Below, piece by piece: positions 26,741-39,010 of a stretch of 64,000 bases of DNA. Numbering within the stretch: position 1 is the first letter of the stretch; every line of letters starts with the position of its first letter. The DNA lies in assembly GCA_039881145.1 (NCBI GenBank), contig JAYKKI010000015.1, forward strand, positions 24,474,501-24,538,500. The letters run 5' to 3'. Position numbers and translations under genes: made by a program. The notes beneath the pieces are model-generated. The model was not told where the DNA came from. It made no database searches and saw only the letters and a program-made list of their open reading frames with translations. Origin of the DNA: Druceiella hillmani (lineage: Eukaryota; Arthropoda; Insecta; Lepidoptera; Hepialidae).

Positions 26741-29700
26741 AATCGATGAAACAGGAATATACCGTGCACATGTAATATTCTTTTAGTTAGCGAGATTACA
26801 TATTTGACTTTGTAATGGCCTCTCATGCGTGTAAATAAATATATGTGCGTATTTGACAAGGATAGGCTTTCTTAAAAGTGATGGTTTAACAATATATTTA
26901 AGGCAGCACATAAAATGAAATTTTTGGAGTGTATTTGATTTTCATATTTGTTAAATATAAAATATTTAAAATTAATATAATCTAATAACATGTTTTGTAA
27001 TTCAAATAATGAAGTCATTTCATTTGATTTCCAAAAACTAAATTGGCTATAATTTCTTTTAAGTTTTAACTTGATTTGTTTAAATTTTGGGACCTGATAT
27101 ATTAATAATTTATATAATATGTAAATCAATTGTGAATTAATTTTAAAAACTTTTTATTTTTTAAAGCAGGATCAGACCAGATTCGTCATATGATCAGAAT
27201 GAGAAATTATGTTTAAAAGTAACCACCAATCTGTTATTTTTTAAAATAACCTTCCGATCTGTCTACGGCATATATAGTATATGTTGTTGTAATATACATA
27301 TGTCATCATTGAACTTTTTTCAAAATTAATTTTAATGCCTCATAGCTTATGTGGGGTATTGAAAATATTCACTTCTGAAAATATTAAATATTGGAAAAAA
27401 TTTTCAGTAATACTGAAAAATGCAACAACGTCCGAAAATATGAAATGTTAATTTACGTAAACGAGATTGATTACTATAACGCTAAATTTGGTAAATACAA
27501 TTCGTATAAAGCATTTAACTCTAATTATTGACTTTAGAGGTAAAATGCCTATTTTTCTCAAAAATAACTGACATATAACTTAATGAGCCTTGCATTAAAA
27601 CTGACAAATGGAAATTGTTTACTTTACGATGCTACACCTTAAAAGGCTGGCTGGTAAATGTCATTTAAAAATAATTTTTAATTACTAAGTAAATTTAAAA
27701 GAAGATTGTATAATATTGTAGATTAAATCTCTGGAAATATTATTAGTTATGAGGTGAGTAATTTTCTTCCGTAAATAACCATACATTATTTTCAAGAGTT
27801 TTGACGTTTAGTCAGAATATATCATTCTAATCTGATAAACTAAAGAGGCTTTAGTGCAAAAAGTTTGGTAAACTTTTAAAATATACATCAGAACGTTCAA
27901 ATAGCATTAGATGTATCAATCACATTGAAAAAACACAAAATATATCTTCAATAAGCTGCCGAATATCATTGGAATATATTGGGTAATTTGACAAATAATT
28001 GGCTATAACTAATTTTAAATAAAAAATTTTAATTATTTTTCATCCTACGTGATAATATTTAATGGTACTTATTTTTTACGAAATATTAAGACATAAATAT
28101 AATAAATGTAAAAACTTTTCTTCTACGTAGGTGGAGATACTACACGCGGTTAGATATTGTGCGCTAGCAACCAAAGTTAAGTTAACGTTGATTTGGCTAG
28201 AATAATTCTAAAACTGACAGGAATTTTCCAGTTACTAAAGTACTCTTGTTTTATTTTGAGCGGCCTCTCTTCTCATGAACAAGAAATCTATGCTTAAGTC
28301 CTGAAAATACTCTTGCAATTTAATTATTTACACTGTTTAATTTCTGCTCAACATTTTAAAGCAGATGCTTCAAGTTTTAAGAGGTACAGTCTTATTTCGT
28401 AACAAAATAATTAATCACATGTTCATCGTGGAAATTAATATAAATTGTTAGCCACAAAGGCTAGCTGGTGCCATTTAAAATGCAATTCAGGTTTTAGGAA
28501 TTGGGCTTTAACATGCATTAGATGCATAACTCCTCGAGCGAGCAGGTCACTTTCATATAAATTCGGAGCTCGCACCATGTAGATAAAATAATGAGTAACT
28601 TCAAGAGTGTTTAATTATTTGTAATGGATTTTTTGCGAGAAAAGAAATGTAGTTGTAACATAGACGAAATGTTTGTACCACATTTATGTACTTACGGGTA
28701 TTAAACATAATGAAAAAAAGAAAAACAAAATTTTCCTATTCCTGTAAAAAGTTTTAATAAAATGCAATTTTTATAGCTACCGTAAAAAAGTATATTTCAT
28801 AATAAAATTTTTGTTTATATTTAAAGTATTTATTCATTTTACTTACAAGTGGATTCTGTTTAGAACTTATTACTGAAATAACTGATGTTCCTTTATGTCT
28901 ATTTATCACATCCGTATTTATCAGAAAACGCTTCACGTAGAAACTTGATTTGGCATAGTCAAAAAAAAACGTTAACTCATTGTATATAAAAAATATTTTA
29001 TATTAATTGTAAATTAAAAATATTTATATGAAACCTTTAAGGGTAAATAAAGTACGCAGGTTTCCTTTACTTCCCTATATAGGGGTGGGGTAGAGTTTAA
29101 AAGGGCTAATAATAAGGCCTAATAAATACTTTTTTTCATAATATTAATTTATCTTTAGTTGTTTTCTAAAAATGATTGAAAAATATATTCTCACCCTTAT
29201 TTTCTAGATCACTTAGTACAAAATTGTACAAAAGTAGAAATTTTAAAAGCCCATGCAAATTCTAGGTAAATTACAGCGATTATTCTAGCTCTTATAATTG
29301 TTATATGTGCAACATGTTTAAACACCCGTGTAAATATATAGTAAACGATATATTGATGTTGGATAAAATTCATATATGTAAATCATTTAATAGAAGTACT
29401 AATATGTACACTTAAATGTTTATAAGAATATAGTATATATGGAAACCTCGTAGTGCGTGTTCTACTAGGTTTTATGTAGAAATATATTAATTTTTAAGGC
29501 ATTAAGACTTCCACTAGCAGTGTATATAATAATGTTGATTTATTCTTCATAATTGCAGACTAATATAATGCTGATCAGGATCATAGAGATATATGTGTAG
29601 ATAAGATTTTTTGTTAATATTCGTCTTAAAAAATGCTACTCGTATAATATAATTATTATAAGTAATTGTGGAATTAAATTTCTATAATTTAGTTATATGC

Positions 29701-31129
29701 TGAAAAACTTGTTACATTAAAATCTGCAATATTTATGTCGAAACAGAGTATTACTAAATGGCTAGGCCAGTGAGTAATATTGTATATTAAATCAGTAATC
29801 AGTAACATACAATCAAATAACTTATGCCTTGGATTTTTTCGTTTCGTTTAGGGAGTCATTAAACGCAAGTAATTATTCATTAAGTATTACTCACATCATT
29901 CTATCCTGCAACGGGAAACTATTATCATTTACATTGTTATTAGTAATAAAATGAATATTAACAATAATTACATAAACAGGAAAATACTTTTTATTATATA
30001 TATATATAGATATATATATAAATATATATATATACATATATATATAAATATATATATGTATAAATATAAACATATATGTACTTATTAAAAACAAAATTAG
30101 AAATATGTTATATGTTTGAGTTTGACTTCTAGATGTTATTTAATAATTTCATCCGGCTTGTTTCATTTTGTTGGTTAAAATCTCTATTTCAAAATACATT
30201 TTCCGTAAAAATGACATAATACATCCAGGAATTAAGCAAACATTCTATCATAAAGTTGTTTTTGTCATGAGAGCGCTAATAAGTTTTGTTTAGTTTAAAA
30301 AAATGGTCTTCTATGTTTAAGGATAAATTTTAGAACCCCAGAATGCGTTACTGTTTTTTTTGAATAATATCTGCAACTTTAGCATAGAAGAAGCAACACG
30401 TATTATGCTATATCATCATAAACATTTAGAAATCTATATATAATTATAAAATTGTTCGTAACATTTAGAAATCTGTACATAAATATAAATATAATTTATA
30501 CATAAACATAAATATAGCTATGCCATTTTTTAAATATCTGTGTATGCCAATCGAAACGTATTCAAAATTCTGGCTGTGACAGTTAAGATAGCTGGCCTTA
30601 CTGACCCTTCTCAAATTTCTGCCCTGTAAACTTACCTACCAATTTATTTTTGTATCTTCTTTATTATGTCAACACAAGTGAAACAAGTCCATACTCGATA
30701 AGTTTACTCCTTATCATTAAAATGTTTCTCTCCCCACCTTTCCGTAAATTTATTAAATCGCGATTTTCCTAGATGGCACATTTACTCCACCTTACAATTT
30801 TAGAGACATTATTACTAAATTATCATTGAATCTACACCATAAAAATTCGATCACAGCAACTATGCTATATAAATAAGGAATTCTCTGGTATTTCTTTCAA
30901 TTTGAACAAATTGTTCAAAATTTTAACATGGAATGTTCAAATTTTAAACAATTTTTATAATATTAAACCTGGCCAATAAAATATTTTTAAAAATCCAAGT
31001 TCTCTTCTCGTCTTCTATTAATGCCGGAGATGTGAGTTAATACGCAGAAATTATGTAACGGTGGAATGCACTACACCTGACAGGCTGAGAAATTGAAGTT
31101 CAGAGTTCAATGAGAGTTTTTGCTTGAAA
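26741..31129. other. AT-rich DNA, no gene seen
   Basis: About 4.4 kb with no coding region I can support. It contains an interrupted TA tract (29994-30078) and no recognisable transposase. The 5' end of the Helitron may lie in its first few hundred bases. Confidence 0.4.
29994..30078. repeat. interrupted (TA)n microsatellite
   Basis: Blocks of alternating TA separated by single-base interruptions (gat, aaa, cat). The minus-strand open frame rich in Tyr/Ile across it is an artefact. Confidence 0.9.
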
Positions 31130-32290
31130 TCCACAAGGTTAATTTAAAAACTCGTATTTAAATATCCGAGTATCGTGACGTAAGAAGGTAGTAAATCCGT
31201 AGTATGCGGATTGGATACTAATTTAAAAGCAGATTCTCACACCTCAGAGTTTAAGCAGACAGTATCTCCACAGTGTCAAAACCCGAAGTTTAGTTGTAGA
31301 GGCTCTTCATGAGATCCACAATATTAATTGGGAAAGTTGATCCTCAAATTTTACGATTTAAGTAGGCAGTATCCCCACAGATTCAAGATGGGGAAATGAG
31401 AAGACAAAGTCTAGTTGCTGAGTTTCTGCTTAAAACGCAAAATACTGATTTAAAAACAGCAGATTCTCAATTTTCACACTTTAAGAAATCAGCAACATGA
31501 CTAACCAGTTGGAAGTTTGACTTCAATGACAAAGCCTCTAATTGAGATAAACAATATTAATTTAAAAGCAGCATCAATAGAAGATCCTCAAGTCTCAGGA
31601 TTTAAGCCGGGAGTACGCTGCAGTATCAAGACTGAGGAGTATTAACCTAAAGTTTGGAAGCGCAGTCTTGTTTGAAACTCACAATACTATTTTGAAACAG
31701 CAGATCCTTAAGTTTTACAGTTCAGACAGGCAGTACCCTTGCACCATACAGACTCAGGAGTTGGAACTTGAAGTTCGATGAAAAAAATTCTGATTAAGAC
31801 CCACAATACTAATTTTAGAAGAACAGGCCCTTAAGACTCACGGTTAAGGCAAATAGTACACCTGCAGTATTAATACAGAGAAATTGAAGCCCTGAATTCA
31901 ATGATAGTCTTTTCTTAAGATCCAAAATACAAACTTGAAAATAGCAGATCCGGAAATTTCACGGTTTTACAAGTTAGTATTTCTGTAGCTTCTGAACTGA
32001 GGAATCAGAATCCGGCAACCAATGACGAAATTTCTGCTTGAGACATAAAATACTATTTTAAAAATAGCAGATCGTCAAGTTTCAAAATTTAGGCGGGCAC
32101 TCCGGGTCAAATGGAGTAAAATTCGTGTTCCAACTTCTAAGTCTTGCAACATTGGGACTGAGGACTTGGAATCTGGAGTTCAGTAACTGAATGACTACTC
32201 AATATCCAAAACACTAATTCAAAAACAGCAGATCTGTAAGTCCCACAGTTTACGCAGGTATTATCCTGCAGCTTTAGAATTTATAGATAA
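31130..32290. repeat. diverged tandem satellite, ~122-bp unit, about 9 units (locus 1)
   Basis: The motif agcagat(t/c)ctcaagt recurs at about 31228, 31335, 31458, 31580, 31699, 31822, 31943, 32066 and 32227, mostly 118-123 bp apart. Each unit then has cacg.tttaag.aggcagta, ccacagt.tcaagactgagg, a ttcaatga.agagt block, and ttctgcttgagacccacaat with actaattt before the next unit. Units differ from one another at perhaps 25-35% of positions, so the array is old. The last interval is longer (161 bp) through an insertion. A second array of the same family is at 54.30-55.01 kb. Confidence 0.88.
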
Positions 32291-32528
32291 AACATAAAAT
32301 TATATTGTACATACCCGTATATACCTACCTACTTATTTACCCTATTACTTTATTGCTACTTCAAAACAAGTCACTCGAGTCAAAATTAAAAGAGTTTACT
32401 CTTCATAACTGAAGAGTTCCTGTCACCACTTTTGGGCTCCATTATTGCCCCCGATTTTGCTAAAGGGTTAATTTATCTTGCCCTTAGTTGTGCGTTATTA
32501 GATTATCATTAGGTTTATATAATTGAAA

Positions 32529-32595
32529 CTAGATCGTGGTACCTTTGCCATTTAATACTGAGGAATTATTAAATGGCAAAGGTACTAGGTCTAGT
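32529..32595. repeat. hairpin, 18-bp perfect arms plus extended pairing
   Basis: gtacctttgccatttaat (32539-32556) is exactly complementary in inverse to 32568-32585 across an 11-nt loop. Beyond an unpaired 4-5-nt bulge, actaga pairs again with tctagt outside. Total foldback is about 67 nt. It could be a small foldback transposon remnant or a microRNA-like hairpin. Nothing in the sequence decides this. Confidence 0.85.
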
Positions 32596-35500
32596 CACAT
32601 CCCAACCAAACTTTGGTAGAATCAAGCTAGAGTATAACCATTGAAATAAAAATAATCATACAAATTGGTTGAACCTATGTTATCCAAAACTGGATTCCGC
32701 ACCTGTGCTGCTCAATTTTGGGATATTATATGATATAGGTTCAGTTTCGATTATGTCACGGGAATATTCTTTGAAACATCATCCAAATTGGTTGAGAAAT
32801 TCCGGAGATTTGAGGTAACACACATAAAAAATACAATTGAATTGAAAACCTGCTCCTCTCTTGGAAGTCGGTTAAAACTATTTCCCAAAATAATGTTTTT
32901 TTCCGCAGTCAGGACCTAATTTTATTATAATCAGTCCACGGCAGTGAGGCCTTCGGCTACATAAAAAATAAAAGTATTTTGATATTTTTTATTTCAAGAT
33001 GTTTAGATTTTGCATTGTTTCGTAGTCGGATTTTAGTTTATTCATATTTTTTCAAAACTACTTAGTAGATGCATTTTGGGTAATAATTCATGATACAAAC
33101 AAATATTTTTTGTATGAAACTGATCATAACATTTATTTTATAAGAAATATTAAAATCATTTCGCCTTTTTTTAGGAAATGAGAAAAAAAATATTAGTGAA
33201 AATATTTTTAAAATTACGCACAAAAAGCATATGCGAGTCCGTGTAATAACAGTGCTTTTCCCGTTTATTGTTGCATCATAATTTCCAAAGAAATGTTATA
33301 GGTATCATCGTAATTTTCTCACTTGGGTTTTTAATTTAGTACTCATTTCGATGTGGTTCAAATACTATTTTCATATCATTCAAGACAATGTGCCAGATTG
33401 TGGGTGCCTTACTGTATTTGTCAAAATTGCTTCAGTTGTTTTTTTCGCCCAGAATGGAACATTTATATACATTCACATACCCACATATATGGACTATTAA
33501 AGTCATGATCCTTTTCATCCTCGTCATGGTCGAATAAAATAATTTAAATAAAGTTTGTTTATTGCCATCCTATTTACTCATTCATTATCTACAAATATTA
33601 CGTCACGTTTAATAAAAATCTAATATCTATTAGGAGCTGAGTTATATAGAAGCTACAATCTTATTTATTAACATACGAATAAAGTAATAACAAATATATC
33701 TTGCGTAGACATGATAGTTTTCCTCAACTAGATACCTCATTATTTTTATTTCTAATAAAATCAAATTAAAATAATAACACTCATTTATAATAACGATTCT
33801 AATTAATTGTATTACCTATATGTGATGTAAACAATTAGAATTATGTTGAATGTTTTGAACCTGATAATAAAAGCAGAATTAAGATTTAATGTTATATTAA
33901 AATATTACGAATTATGGACAATATACGAACTATTTTTATACAACGTAAGTTATGAAAAGGAAAACATTAGGCTTGAGAGTGTTCTTTTCAAAACAAAACA
34001 ATACTAATTTATATTTTTTGTAATTTAATTTTCATATTATCATAATGTGTTAATTCAATTAATTAAAAAAGAAATATTTTTAAAATTGAATTTTTTATGA
34101 AGCACTGAAAATTTAAACATAATGATACTTATTTGCCTCAACTTAGTACTGTTGTAAGAATTACATTAATTATTTAAAGTAAAAGTGTAATACATTATTT
34201 ATACTGTGTCATAGCATGTATATGAATTTAAACTATTATTTGCATGAACAGACAAGTCATTATAGCAGTGTTCATCATTAATAGCGATGAATCTTCGTAA
34301 AGTATCGACCGTGCGTCAAACATTTTATTAGGGCGAAAAATGCTTTTTCAGTTCTTTAAAACATATATTAATTTTTTATTTGTGTTAATTTAAAAACAAT
34401 AGTGACACAAAATGAAAAAAAACAAATGAATCTTTTGCTGGATTCGGTTGTTTTATCTCTTCACATATTTTTTTGAAACTAAACCAACTTTACGTTGCAC
34501 AGTTAATATAAACCATCCTGTGTTCTAATATTATTCCATTTGTTAATTCAGAGCATTTAATTGAAACTTATCCGGATGATAATGCCTATTGACAAGGAAA
34601 ACCCTCAACGAAAAGTTTTAATTGCTCTAGTGATATTTCCCTTGTCTTTATGCTTATCTTTGCCTAATGCCTTGTTCATTTCTCTTTACATCTCTCTTTG
34701 TCTTTATTATGTTTTTCGAGCAAACGATAATGCTAAAATGAAATAAATAAATAAAGCGACCATTATTATTATTATCTTTTATATCGAAGTTTAAATTTGA
34801 ACAAAGTTTAAAATAGTAGTTTCCTGTAACTTTCTGAAATTATTTTAAATGGACCTGTGTTGGTAAATGAAGGTTTAAGTAAAGTATAACTAGTGGAACA
34901 ACTTTGGGTGAATTAAACATTTATACTTATTTAATAACACTGTAGATATTAAATAGTAAAAGTCGGACTATGGATAGTACAGTATGAATAATAGAATTAT
35001 CTATAGAATAAAAATTGAGATTTGCAATGTACATAGCAGAAAACTATTTTGAAGTTTTTGGGGTTAAAAGAATAAATCCTTCAAAAACTTTGGAAAACTA
35101 CTTGTCTATTACAAGTTTCAGTATGTTTATTTACACTTATTCAAGCGATACATTCAAGTGCTATTATGTCGATTATGTCTCAAGGTTTGCCAAGTTAGTT
35201 TTCTATGGAATTCGATTAAATAAATTTCCAAAAGCTTTTAAAACAGGTACATGTTGCTTGAAAAGAAATCAATAAGGTTTTACTATTATTATTTTTTAAC
35301 ATGTTACGATATTAGTTGAGAACTGAATTATATTTTTATATAGTTATTAAATATTATTTTTTTGATATGCGAATATAGTTTATTGCAGTTTTTAAGATGC
35401 ATAAAATATTATATAATTGATTGGGACCTGTATTTGCATATTAAACTTATATATTATTTTATTAAATATATTTTATGCTTTTACACTAAATACTTTATAA

Positions 35501-35612
35501 TTTTATCCATATATTCATATATAATAACAATGATGAACTCTAAAACAATGTCGACAAATATTCTACTGAACGCGAAATCTTAGTTCACCGTACTATGATT
35601 ACTGTATACATA
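32596..35612. other. AT-rich DNA, no gene seen
   Basis: Contains two short open frames (34561-34746 and 35015-35275) without a recognisable domain. The first is followed by an aaataaataaataaa tract and (tta)n that could be a LINE tail, but no LINE coding sequence precedes it. Confidence 0.35.
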
Positions 35613-35830
35613 CTAGGGGTCCTCCACTATTCGAAATTCGACCGCAATTTGTTAATTTTTTAGGTTTGTACGTTATTGAGATTTTTTTATCATACAGTAT
35701 ATCTTTTAAGCATTGCATTAAATAGAATTTTATATTATGTATTTCCAATTTTAATCTATTTTAGCGTTCTGCGCTTCTTCTCGATATAATTTTTGTACAT
35801 AAAAAATTAATACAAGGAAAAAAAAATTAG
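35613..35830 (-). mobile_element. short Helitron 3'-end fragment (same family as 20945)
   Basis: Starting at CTAG 35613, the sequence ctaggggtcctccactattc and then gaaattcgacc matches the 20945-20975 Helitron terminus base for base over most of 30 positions. Here the left arm of the hairpin is mutated. About 150 bp further in, ttagcgttctgcgcttct matches a block of the tandem repeat at 26.61 kb (ttagcgttctgcacttct). It looks like a non-autonomous, internally deleted family member. The inner boundary is approximate. Confidence 0.65.
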
Positions 35831-35919
35831 AAGCAGTAATTTTCATACCTTAATTGCTATCATAGCGAAAACTGAATATTGTTCTGGACTGATTTTTTTC
35901 TTAACGGGTAGCACGATCA

Positions 35920-36520
35920 CTATTTAGTGTTACCTCCTAGTGCTGTGAAAACTGTCTGCATCAGATTGGGAATAAGTTTTATTAAAACGTCAATGAAACT
36001 TTGTGGCATTAGGTTCCATTGTCCGATCAATGCACTTTTGAGATGCTTTAAGTTAGCTAGTGCTGGAGTTTTTTGCTTAACTATTTTACCAGATTATTCC
36101 AAATGCATTCTACTTTCCCCGGAGTAAGGTCTAGTGAGTTTGCTGGACATCCCAAAACATCAAATCCGACCTCAGTAAGATTCTACGAAATGACCGCTGC
36201 GGTGTGATGTCGAGTATTATCATACATTAAAAGAAAGCCATCTTCAATATAGGGAATAAAAGGTACCATAATCTGCTCTGAAATGTCCGCTACGTATCTT
36301 AGCGCAGTCAGGGGGTCGTTTTCTATGATCTAGAAAACGATAAAAATCTGGACTCATTAGTAAAGAGTACCTTTGTCCAAGCATTATCATCTCAGTTTTG
36401 GTGCGAACGGGCAAAGTTAGACAGAGCTACTCGATAACTCGTGTTGAGTGAAAATCCTCTAGCAGGCAAGTATGCCCCTATTTCAGCCACCTTAAATCTC
36501 CTTCTAATGGTTTAGTGGTA
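35920..36520 (-). pseudogene. Tc1-like transposase relic
   Basis: Minus-strand fragments in shifting frames follow the order of a Tc1-family transposase. There is an RRF-KVAEIGAYL trace near 36500, a SRF-like catalytic block near 36370, then YIEDGFLLMYDNTRHHTAAV (about 36200-36260), which contains the D-N-x-R-x-H-T-A motif around the second catalytic Asp. Then follow CPANSLDLTP at about 36120-36155, where the family has SPDLNPIE, and a C-terminal ALIGQWNLMPQSFIDVLI with GGNTK before TAG at 35920-35922. The third catalytic Glu region is frameshifted (LTPGK). Heavily mutated and inactive. I could not define inverted repeats. A gggtagcacgatcac stretch just outside the stop may be near the element's end. 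Confidence 0.7.
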
Positions 36521-36656
36521 ACAGTCATATGTAGAACGTTCTAAATCTTGCTTCTTACCTCGAAATAAGTCGAAGTGCGGTTTCTTAAAACGCTTATTAC
36601 AATAAATCTATCATTCCTCTCTGTTGTTACATTTGCAAAATATTTTAAGAGTAAGA

Positions 36657-36691
36657 CAGAGAGAGAGAGAGAGAGAGAGAGAAAGAAAGAG
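36657..36691. repeat. (GA)n microsatellite
   Basis: About 13 GA dinucleotides followed by gaaagaaagagaa. Confidence 0.9.
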
Positions 36692-37787
36692 AACTTTGTT
36701 ACTTGTATATTATTATATATGAATTAAATTGGATAAAATTTCAACTCAAAATCTCTTCTTCCTGATTTAACCCTAAATAATTCAACTTGCTATTACTTAT
36801 TATCATAGTTTTTAAAGAAAATTGGACCGTGTTTTATTATGTCAAGGCATGCGAGACTTGAAATGATTTTCAATTAAGCTTAAATCCTTTGGCGTTTAAT
36901 TTTGTTTCTTCCATACTAACGCGACAAATTAACGGGAGAAACTATAAATAAATCTTCATTGGTCGATTAAATGAATCATTTCAAATGAATAGTAAAGGAA
37001 TCTTTCTATTTATTTAGAGACTATACATTTTTGAAAATGTGATAATAGAAAGTATTTATTTGTAAAAAATTTACCACTAAAAATTATTCACTCAAAATCA
37101 CCACTAAAATTATCCACGAAGATATTTGATTGCATGCATGAAGGTTTTCTTTTGAGTAATGTTGTAACTGGCTTATAAAAAGCGATAGTGGAAAAGCAAA
37201 TTAATATTTGTTTATTTTATTTATCAAAATTGCTAGATACTAAGTTGACAAAAACCTGAACTGGATAATAAACATGTATTAATTTTTCAATTTTTCGGGT
37301 AATAAGTTTCTTATTTTCTGAATTATTTTGTTAATATATCCCATTGTGAGTCACTAAAACTAAAATGGTTTCAGCAAATAAGAACTTTGACATGTTTAAA
37401 GTCAGATATATCTTGAAGATTGACACTTTATCTTTCCTTTTTGCCATTAAATTTTATCTTATATTATATATTTCTTATTTCTTCATATTCTATATTTCTA
37501 CCCTGTCCGAATTTATACCCTGGATCTTGGGTCTAATGACGCAGAACGAAAGTGTAATATGAAAACTCGTTACTGGAACGTAGTAACGGATTTAAAAGAA
37601 GGAGGTTCTTAATTAGTCGCGTATTTTTTCTTCACATGTTGTAATTTAGAAACCTATTGACCGTGTAGTTACTTTGCTTTTTACGTATAGGTTATTATTG
37701 ATTTACAACTTTGTTTTTGTGGACATCGGAATGAAAGCGCCCCCATGTAAACTATTTCATTTGGAAGAGATTTTGCATAATATTTTT
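36692..37787. other. AT-rich DNA, no gene seen
   Basis: The 65-codon plus-strand frame at 37365-37562 is Phe/Ile/Tyr-rich, as expected for AT-driven chance frames, and shows no domain. Confidence 0.4.
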
Positions 37788-37935
37788 GTCGCCGTGGTGG
37801 TGGGTTGATCACAAGTCACACAGTTTTTGACGGCGTAGTACAACGCGGGCCTGGAATTGATTCCCAGCCGCTCACCTTGCAGTGCTGAACTGGTGTTCTG
37901 GTTGGCTTTAAGATATTACTCTCGTAGCAATAAGC
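37788..37935 (+). repeat. candidate tRNA-derived SINE
   Basis: A GC-richer stretch of about 150 bp in AT-rich DNA. Its first half looks like a decayed tRNA gene: gtcgccgtggtggtgggttg at the position of an A box, then cgcgggcctggaattgattc resembling GC-rich arm plus B box (GGTTCGAATCC-like). A tRNA-unrelated part follows and ends at a (TA)n tract at 37939-37969, as many SINEs end in a simple repeat. No second copy was seen in the window, so this rests on pattern alone. Confidence 0.4.
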
Positions 37936-37936
37936 T

Positions 37937-37938
<2 letters not shown>

Positions 37939-37969
<31 letters not shown>
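37939..37969. repeat. (AT)n microsatellite
   Basis: About 15 AT dinucleotides directly after the SINE candidate. Confidence 0.9.
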
Positions 37970-37972
<3 letters not shown>

Positions 37973-38172
37973 TGTATATATTAAAGTAAATATGTTATAT
38001 CCCTCATTTTATAGAATTATAAGAACGTTTCTAATGAGTCTATGTAATAACAAACATAATAACAAATATATATGAAAATAAAACGTTTGTAAAACTCCTG
38101 ATAAATTATTGATAAAATAGTTGCAAAATGTCAGGATATTAAAATTTCCGATGAATAATGTAGGTGGCGAGT

Positions 38173-38515
38173 AAGGATTTATTATGTAAGGGATATTACG
38201 TAAGGATTAAGGATTTATTATGTAAGGATTTATTATATAAGGATTTATTATGTAAGGATTTATTATGTAAGGGATATTACGTAAGGATTAAGGATTTATT
38301 ATGTAAGGATTTATTATGTAAGGATTTATTATGTAAGGATTTATTATGTAAGGGATATTACGTAAGGATTAAGGATTTATTATGTAAGGATTTATTATGT
38401 AAGGATTTATTATGTAAGGGATATTACGTAAGGATTAAGGATTTATTATGTAAGGATTTATTATGTAAGGATTTATTATGTAAGGATTTATTATGTAAGG
38501 ATTTATTATGTAATG
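38173..38515 (+). repeat. compound minisatellite, 15-bp and 21-bp units
   Basis: Built from aaggatttattatgt (15 bp) in runs of 1, 4, 4, 3 and 5 copies, separated by four copies of a 21-bp variant containing gggatattacgtaagg. Copies are almost identical, so expansion is recent. Both units are multiples of three, and one frame stays open for 121 codons (KDLLC repeats with KGYYVRI spacers). There is no good start context, no splice signal and no following domain, so I treat it as non-coding. Confidence 0.93.
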
Positions 38516-38569
38516 CCTATTTATTTTGATTATGCAATCAAGACAGAATATATTTCATAAACATACATT

Positions 38570-39010
38570 GTTCGCTACTTTACATTTTAAATCTAAGCGA
38601 TCAAACCGTTCTTGAAAGGTTTCTAATTCAGCCTCGTTATCAAGTAGTATAGCTCCATTATGGACGTTTACTCTTTCAATCAAACTATTCGCACAATTGT
38701 AGCAACATTTAATAAATAATTTGATTCATTGTTAGAAGAAAATTAATCAGGGCCGAAATAATTGGACGTCGGGAAGCGTCCAAGTTGAAAGTTCTATATC
38801 ACTATTGTGAGTACAAATGTCTTTCATTAATATTTGATTATCGTCTACAGGAATTACATTGTCCGCACGCTCTAGTGGGTATAAGCTAGGAATGTTAGCT
38901 AGGCGCTAAATCATATGCATGAAATGCGGGTTTAATTAGATTAATTTCATCATGTTGTAGTGTTTCTACACGCTGTTTGAAATGCTTAACCTTTTGTTAC
39001 TGTTAAAGAG
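38570..39010 (-). pseudogene. degraded coding trace of unknown origin
   Basis: On the minus strand, three stretches read open with non-repetitive, protein-like composition in successive frames. First is KHFKQRVETLQHDEINLIKP and about 11 more residues (about 38975-38885). After a one-base shift comes a ~52-residue segment including IPSLYPLERADNVIPVDDNQ and ELSTWTLPDVQLF (about 38910-38750). Past a damaged stretch comes a ~45-residue segment with KCCYNCANSLIERVNVHNGA and DNEAELETFQERFDRLDLK (about 38710-38577). Each piece is under 60 codons. I do not recognise the family. Possibilities are a retroelement Gag, an inserted viral gene, or exons of a dead host gene. A pyrimidine-rich acceptor-like sequence ending in cag precedes the first piece. 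Confidence 0.4.

Noticed and set aside
34561..35275. Two plus-strand open frames (61 and 86 codons) before a Helitron end
   Set aside because: Non-ATG starts, hydrophobic or AT-driven composition, no domain and no splice signals; treated as chance frames.
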